Below are positions 42,012 through 44,742 of a stretch of 44,742 nucleotides of DNA, piece after piece (position 1 is the stretch's first letter; each line of letters begins with the position of its first letter). The DNA is from Pseudomonadota bacterium (lineage in GTDB: Bacteria; Pseudomonadota; Alphaproteobacteria; UBA1280; JAAZVW01), in the NCBI GenBank assembly GCA_018623135.1, contig JAAZVW010000008.1:1-44742 (forward strand), written 5' to 3'. The notes under the pieces are model-generated. The model saw only the letters and a program-made list of their open reading frames with translations, was not told where the DNA came from and did not search any database. The position numbers were made by a program, and so were the translations under genes.

Positions 42012-42812
42012 TTAAAAGAATAGCAGTAAAAAGACACCTAAAAGAACGCGATAAATTGCAAAAGGCGCAAAGCCAATTTTATTTACCCATGTCATAAGAA
42101 TGTGAATAGAAAAGAGACCAAAAAGACCTGAGAACAGAGCAATTAAGCCTAAATCCGGCAAGGATATAATGGTATCATCCACTTCCGCTGTTCTTAAAAA
42201 GGTATAAAGCCCCACCATAATTAAAACAGGAATAGACATAAGCATACTAAACTTCGCCGCTGCTTTACGGTTATAGCCTAAAGCACGCCCCATTGTCATG
42301 GTAATACCTGATCTGCTTGTACCTGGCACCATAGCCAAAGCCTGAGACAAGCCAAAAAACAGCGCATGTTGCCACTTCATAAGTTTGATTGTGGCATAAA
42401 TTTTAGCGCCGTATTTATCTGACAACCATAAAAGCACACCAAACAGAATAGACGTAATTGCAAGTACATGGGCATTACGTGCCATGCCTGCAATAAGATC
42501 TTTAAACAACAAAGCGGCAATAAGAACAGGGAAGGTTGCAATAGCAACATTTAGAAAAAGCTGGGCTGCATCTGTTGCTATGCGGCGGCTAAGAAGATCT
42601 TTAAAGCCTATAAGGAGCTGATAAGTATCTTTATAAAAATAAGCAACAACAGCAACCAATGTGCCTGCATGGGCTGCCATATCTGCATAAATACCTTGAT
42701 CTTCAAATGTTGTTAGAATAGGCAATAGAACAAGGTGGGCACTAGAGCTAATAGGTAAAAACTCTGTTATACCCTGAATAAGACTGAGTAAAATAATATG
42801 AGCTATCAGCAT
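42012..42812 (-). CDS. uppP: Undecaprenyl-diphosphatase
   Basis: A 266-residue inner-membrane enzyme (BacA/UppP) that recycles undecaprenyl diphosphate to the monophosphate carrier for cell-wall and LPS synthesis. I choose the ATG at 42812, giving the usual N-terminus MLIAHIILLSLIQGITEFLPISSSAHL; a longer frame to 42878 would overlap queG. Motif 1 is ITEFLPISSSAHLVLL and motif 2 is MVPGTSRSGITMTMGRALG, which carries the catalytic region. About eight hydrophobic helices are present. It is divergent from queG, with 41 bases between starts, and is 75 bases upstream of rnd. Confidence 0.95.
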   Translation of the reverse strand: MLIAHIILLSLIQGITEFLPISSSAHLVLLPILTTFEDQGIYADMAAHAGTLVAVVAYFYKDTYQLLIGFKDLLSRRIATDAAQLFLNVAIATFPVLIAALLFKDLIAGMARNAHVLAITSILFGVLLWLSDKYGAKIYATIKLMKWQHALFFGLSQALAMVPGTSRSGITMTMGRALGYNRKAAAKFSMLMSIPVLIMVGLYTFLRTAEVDDTIISLPDLGLIALFSGLFGLFSIHILMTWVNKIGFAPFAIYRVLLGVFLLLFF

Positions 42813-42853
42813 TTTTATTTGTCTTTTCGAATTATTTATGTTCAAAACATAAC

Positions 42854-43966
42854 ATGAGCACAGAAATAAGAGAAGCAATAAAACTTAAAGGCAAAGAAAT
42901 TGGCTTTGATGTTGTAAGACTTACAAAACCTATTGATAAAGTTGCCGATTTAAAAGAATGGCTTGCCAATGGATACCATGGCGAGATGGATTGGCTTGCC
43001 AAAAACCCAGAGGTACGCGGCAACGCACAAAACATGTGGAAAGAGGTAGAAACGGTTATTTCTGTAGGCTATAATTATGGGCCTGGTATTAATCCGCTTG
43101 AAAATCTTAAAAACACTAAAAACGGTAATATTGCCTGTTATGCTTGGCATAACGATTACCATGATATTATCAAAAAGAAACTCAAAGAATTTGGTAACTG
43201 GATTGCGCGCACCTACGGCTGTGAGCTGAAAGTTTTTGTAGATACTGCCCCTGTGATGGAACGCCCGCTTGCACAAGCAGCAGGTATGGGTTGGCAAGGT
43301 AAACATACCTGCTTAGTCTCAAGAGAGTTTGGTAGCTGGTTATTTTTAGGGGCTATATATATTACAAAAGAAATAGAACCTGACACCCCAGAGGTTGACC
43401 ATTGCGGAAAATGTTCCCGCTGTGTAGATGCCTGCCCTACAGATGCTTTTGTTAAACCCTATGTGATGGATGCGAGAAAGTGCATTTCTTATCTCACTAT
43501 TGAGCATAAAGAAGCAATCCCTGACCATTTTAAAGAAAAAATGGGCAATAGAATATACGGCTGTGATGATTGTTTGGCTGTTTGCCCTTGGAATAAGTTT
43601 GCGCAAAAAACCGAAGAAATTGGGTTTTGGATGCGCGACAATGCTATTAACTTAAGCCTATCAGAATATGCCAAGCTAGACGACGCAAGCTTTCGTGAAA
43701 TGTTTAGAAAATCACCGATTAAGCGTATTGGCATCGATAGATTTTTACGCAATGTCCTTATTGCAATGGGGAATTCCAACGACATAAATTTTTTAGAAGA
43801 TATTAAGCCGCATCTGTGCTCGGACAACCCGATAGTTCAAGACTCTGCGCTTTGGGCTTATGAACGATTACAAATGACGGAAGCGAATAAATCTATTGTA
43901 GCTTGCCAAGCAAAATACAGATGTTGTTCCCATAAGATTACCGCCGATAACAGCGATAGCCGTTAA
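42854..43966 (+). CDS. queG: Epoxyqueuosine reductase
   Basis: A 370-residue cobalamin-dependent iron-sulfur enzyme that makes the last step of queuosine in tRNA. The catalytic region is DTAPVMERPLAQAAGMGWQGKH (starting at D130). The two 4Fe-4S clusters come from CGKCSRCVDACP (C184, C187, C190, C194) and from C210 with CDDCLAVCPW (C237, C240, C244). A HEAT-like C-terminal region follows (about 300-345). The last 30 residues have an unusual composition and overlap the SemiSWEET gene on the other strand by 99 bases. Confidence 0.95.
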   Translation: MSTEIREAIKLKGKEIGFDVVRLTKPIDKVADLKEWLANGYHGEMDWLAKNPEVRGNAQNMWKEVETVISVGYNYGPGINPLENLKNTKNGNIACYAWHNDYHDIIKKKLKEFGNWIARTYGCELKVFVDTAPVMERPLAQAAGMGWQGKHTCLVSREFGSWLFLGAIYITKEIEPDTPEVDHCGKCSRCVDACPTDAFVKPYVMDARKCISYLTIEHKEAIPDHFKEKMGNRIYGCDDCLAVCPWNKFAQKTEEIGFWMRDNAINLSLSEYAKLDDASFREMFRKSPIKRIGIDRFLRNVLIAMGNSNDINFLEDIKPHLCSDNPIVQDSALWAYERLQMTEANKSIVACQAKYRCCSHKITADNSDSR

Positions 43967-44152
43967 ATCTTTAAGGATAAAAATGGCATATAAGAAAGAG
44001 ATGCTGTTCCCGAACGTCCAGATACCCCAAGTTTGTAAAGAGATTGCTTTAGATTGTCCAGTTGCCTTAAGCAACTTAATAATTTGTGGCACAAAGCCCG
44101 CAACACCCATAGCACCCACACCTGCATACATAAAACTGAGTAGCTCTAACAT
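43868..44152 (-). CDS. SemiSWEET-family transporter (PQ-loop)
   Basis: A 94-residue membrane protein with three hydrophobic helices, the size of a SemiSWEET half-transporter that works as a dimer to move sugars. The PQ motif is in GFVPQIIKLLKATGQSKAIS, followed by the conserved WGIWTFGNSISFLYAIF. I choose the ATG at 44152, with AAGGGA eight bases upstream. The substrate cannot be inferred. Its 3' end overlaps the queG coding end by 99 bases on the opposite strand, with no terminator between. Confidence 0.85.
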   Translation of the reverse strand: MLELLSFMYAGVGAMGVAGFVPQIIKLLKATGQSKAISLQTWGIWTFGNSISFLYAIFILKDLTAIAVIGGNLMGTTSVFCLASYNRFIRFRHL

Positions 44153-44221
44153 CAAAGAAATCCCTTAATTAATATCTCTTTCGTTATAATTATGTGAGAG
44201 CACACAAGAAACAAAACTGAC

Positions 44222-44248
44222 AAAAAAAGCCCCTGAACATTCAGGGGC
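44222..44248 (-). terminator. Intrinsic terminator of the 100-residue gene
   Basis: On the minus strand GCCCCTGA / TCAGGGGC followed by seven T residues, 13 bases after the stop. Confidence 0.92.
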
Positions 44249-44261
44249 GGCAAAATATCGT

Positions 44262-44564
44262 TTAAATTTGTTCGACTTGAACTCTCACCAACACAGGGGT
44301 GAAAGTTGTTTTTGTGAGCGGGTAGACACCCATTTTTAGATTATGAGATTCTTTTAGCATCGCCTTTAAGCGATTACGCAAGAGCTCCAAATCCTCTCCA
44401 GCCTGTATAACGTCAGAAGCTTTAAGCGCAAAATGATTCGCAGCAAAAAGCCAATCAACAGAAACCTGTTCGCTTTGATTTTGCTTGATTTTTTTCTCAA
44501 GCGATTCAAACAAATTTCCATAGAACTTCTTTAAGTTTTCACTATTGTCTTTTTGAGGTGTCAT
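44262..44564 (-). CDS. Small protein of unknown function
   Basis: A 100-residue soluble protein I do not recognise. It is charged and helical in the first 75 residues (SENLKKFYGNLFESLEKKIKQN, DLELLRNRLKAMLKESHNL), with a beta-like C-terminal end (TTFTPVLVRVQVEQI). It has a strong terminator directly after it. No signal peptide or membrane helix is seen. It faces the window end and is separate from the SemiSWEET gene. Confidence 0.55.
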   Translation of the reverse strand: MTPQKDNSENLKKFYGNLFESLEKKIKQNQSEQVSVDWLFAANHFALKASDVIQAGEDLELLRNRLKAMLKESHNLKMGVYPLTKTTFTPVLVRVQVEQI

Positions 44565-44661
44565 TGGCTTATCTCTTTAAAAGGTAAATGTATGTATAGG
44601 TAATCAATTAGATAGCCTAGCGCTTAGAGAAAAACAAGGATTTAAGGGGAAATTGCATAAA

Positions 44662-44692
44662 AAAAAGCAAGCTAGGGGGTAGCTTGCTTTTT
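44662..44692. terminator. Symmetric terminator near the window end
   Basis: Thirteen-base stem AAAAAGCAAGCTA / TAGCTTGCTTTTT with a GGGGG loop. A- and T-runs on both sides allow function in either direction; the gene it serves may lie beyond the window. Confidence 0.8.
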
Positions 44693-44703
44693 CTTGGGGT
44701 TAC

Positions 44704-44717
44704 CACAAGGCCTTGTG
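44704..44717. repeat. Perfect palindrome at the window end
   Basis: CACAAGGCCTTGTG is a 14-base perfect palindrome, flanked by TTACC on one side and GGGGTAA on the other. It may be an operator for a gene beyond the window; no gene is visible here. Confidence 0.3.
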
Positions 44718-44742
44718 CTAGGGGTAATTTAAGGGGTATAAA

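Noticed and set aside
42813-42878. Longer uppP N-terminus reaching into queG
   Set aside because: The extension has no family similarity, starts at a TTG and overlaps the queG coding start; the ATG at 42812 gives the standard UppP N-terminus.

Overview
This window is the chromosome of a Gram-negative bacterium, most likely a low-GC alphaproteobacterium (AT-rich by eye, many TTA/CTT leucine codons). The placement rests on AddAB rather than RecBCD, an alphaproteobacterial-looking CCA-adding enzyme, the block tsaE/amgK-murU-addB-addA-trxA, and the block rnd-lptC-lptA-lptB-rpoN-hpf-rapZ. I cannot name a genus. No rRNA, tRNA, CRISPR array, prophage or insertion sequence was seen. Most transcription units end in clear intrinsic terminators.

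Layout. 1-485: 3' end of a CCA tRNA nucleotidyltransferase gene. 561-5806: a Ca2+/Na+ antiporter gene running into a chaperone-usher fimbrial cluster (short pilin-like protein, chaperone, usher), then a major pilin gene behind a good sigma-54 promoter. 6000-7484: chemoreceptor. 7523-10111 (minus): trmL, an MFS transporter, hemF. 10197-11978: ABC exporter half-transporter. 11982-13969 (minus): hvfABC-like operon with a Cys-repeat precursor, an MNIO (DUF692) maturase and a DUF2063 partner, behind an ECF-sigma-like promoter. 14107-15915: aspS. 16039-17064: exported ankyrin protein. 17131-19225 (minus): arginase and ornithine aminotransferase. 19380-29363 (minus): trxA, a small Cys-containing protein, addA, addB, an unknown protein, murU-like, and a tsaE-amgK fusion. 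29400-30994: rhlE-like helicase with a long structured leader. 31149-32162: ferredoxin-NADP reductase. 32338-34746: 802-aa protein of unknown function. 34795-42812 (minus): ahcY, rapZ, hpf, rpoN, lptB, lptA, lptC, rnd, uppP. 42854-44564: queG, SemiSWEET and a small unknown gene.

How the genes connect. Much of the window is cell-envelope housekeeping: LPS transport (lptABC), undecaprenyl phosphate recycling (uppP), and peptidoglycan sugar salvage (amgK plus murU). rpoN encodes the sigma factor predicted to read the pilin promoter. The most unusual locus is the hvfABC-like RiPP operon. It encodes an exported peptide with eight EGKCG motifs and the enzymes that, in related systems, turn such cysteines into copper-binding heterocycles. 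Its ECF-like promoter and the hairpin between precursor and maturase genes suggest stress-controlled, precursor-biased expression. The second notable item is the rhlE leader, which holds a terminator with no upstream gene and two mutually exclusive helices, one covering the ribosome binding site.
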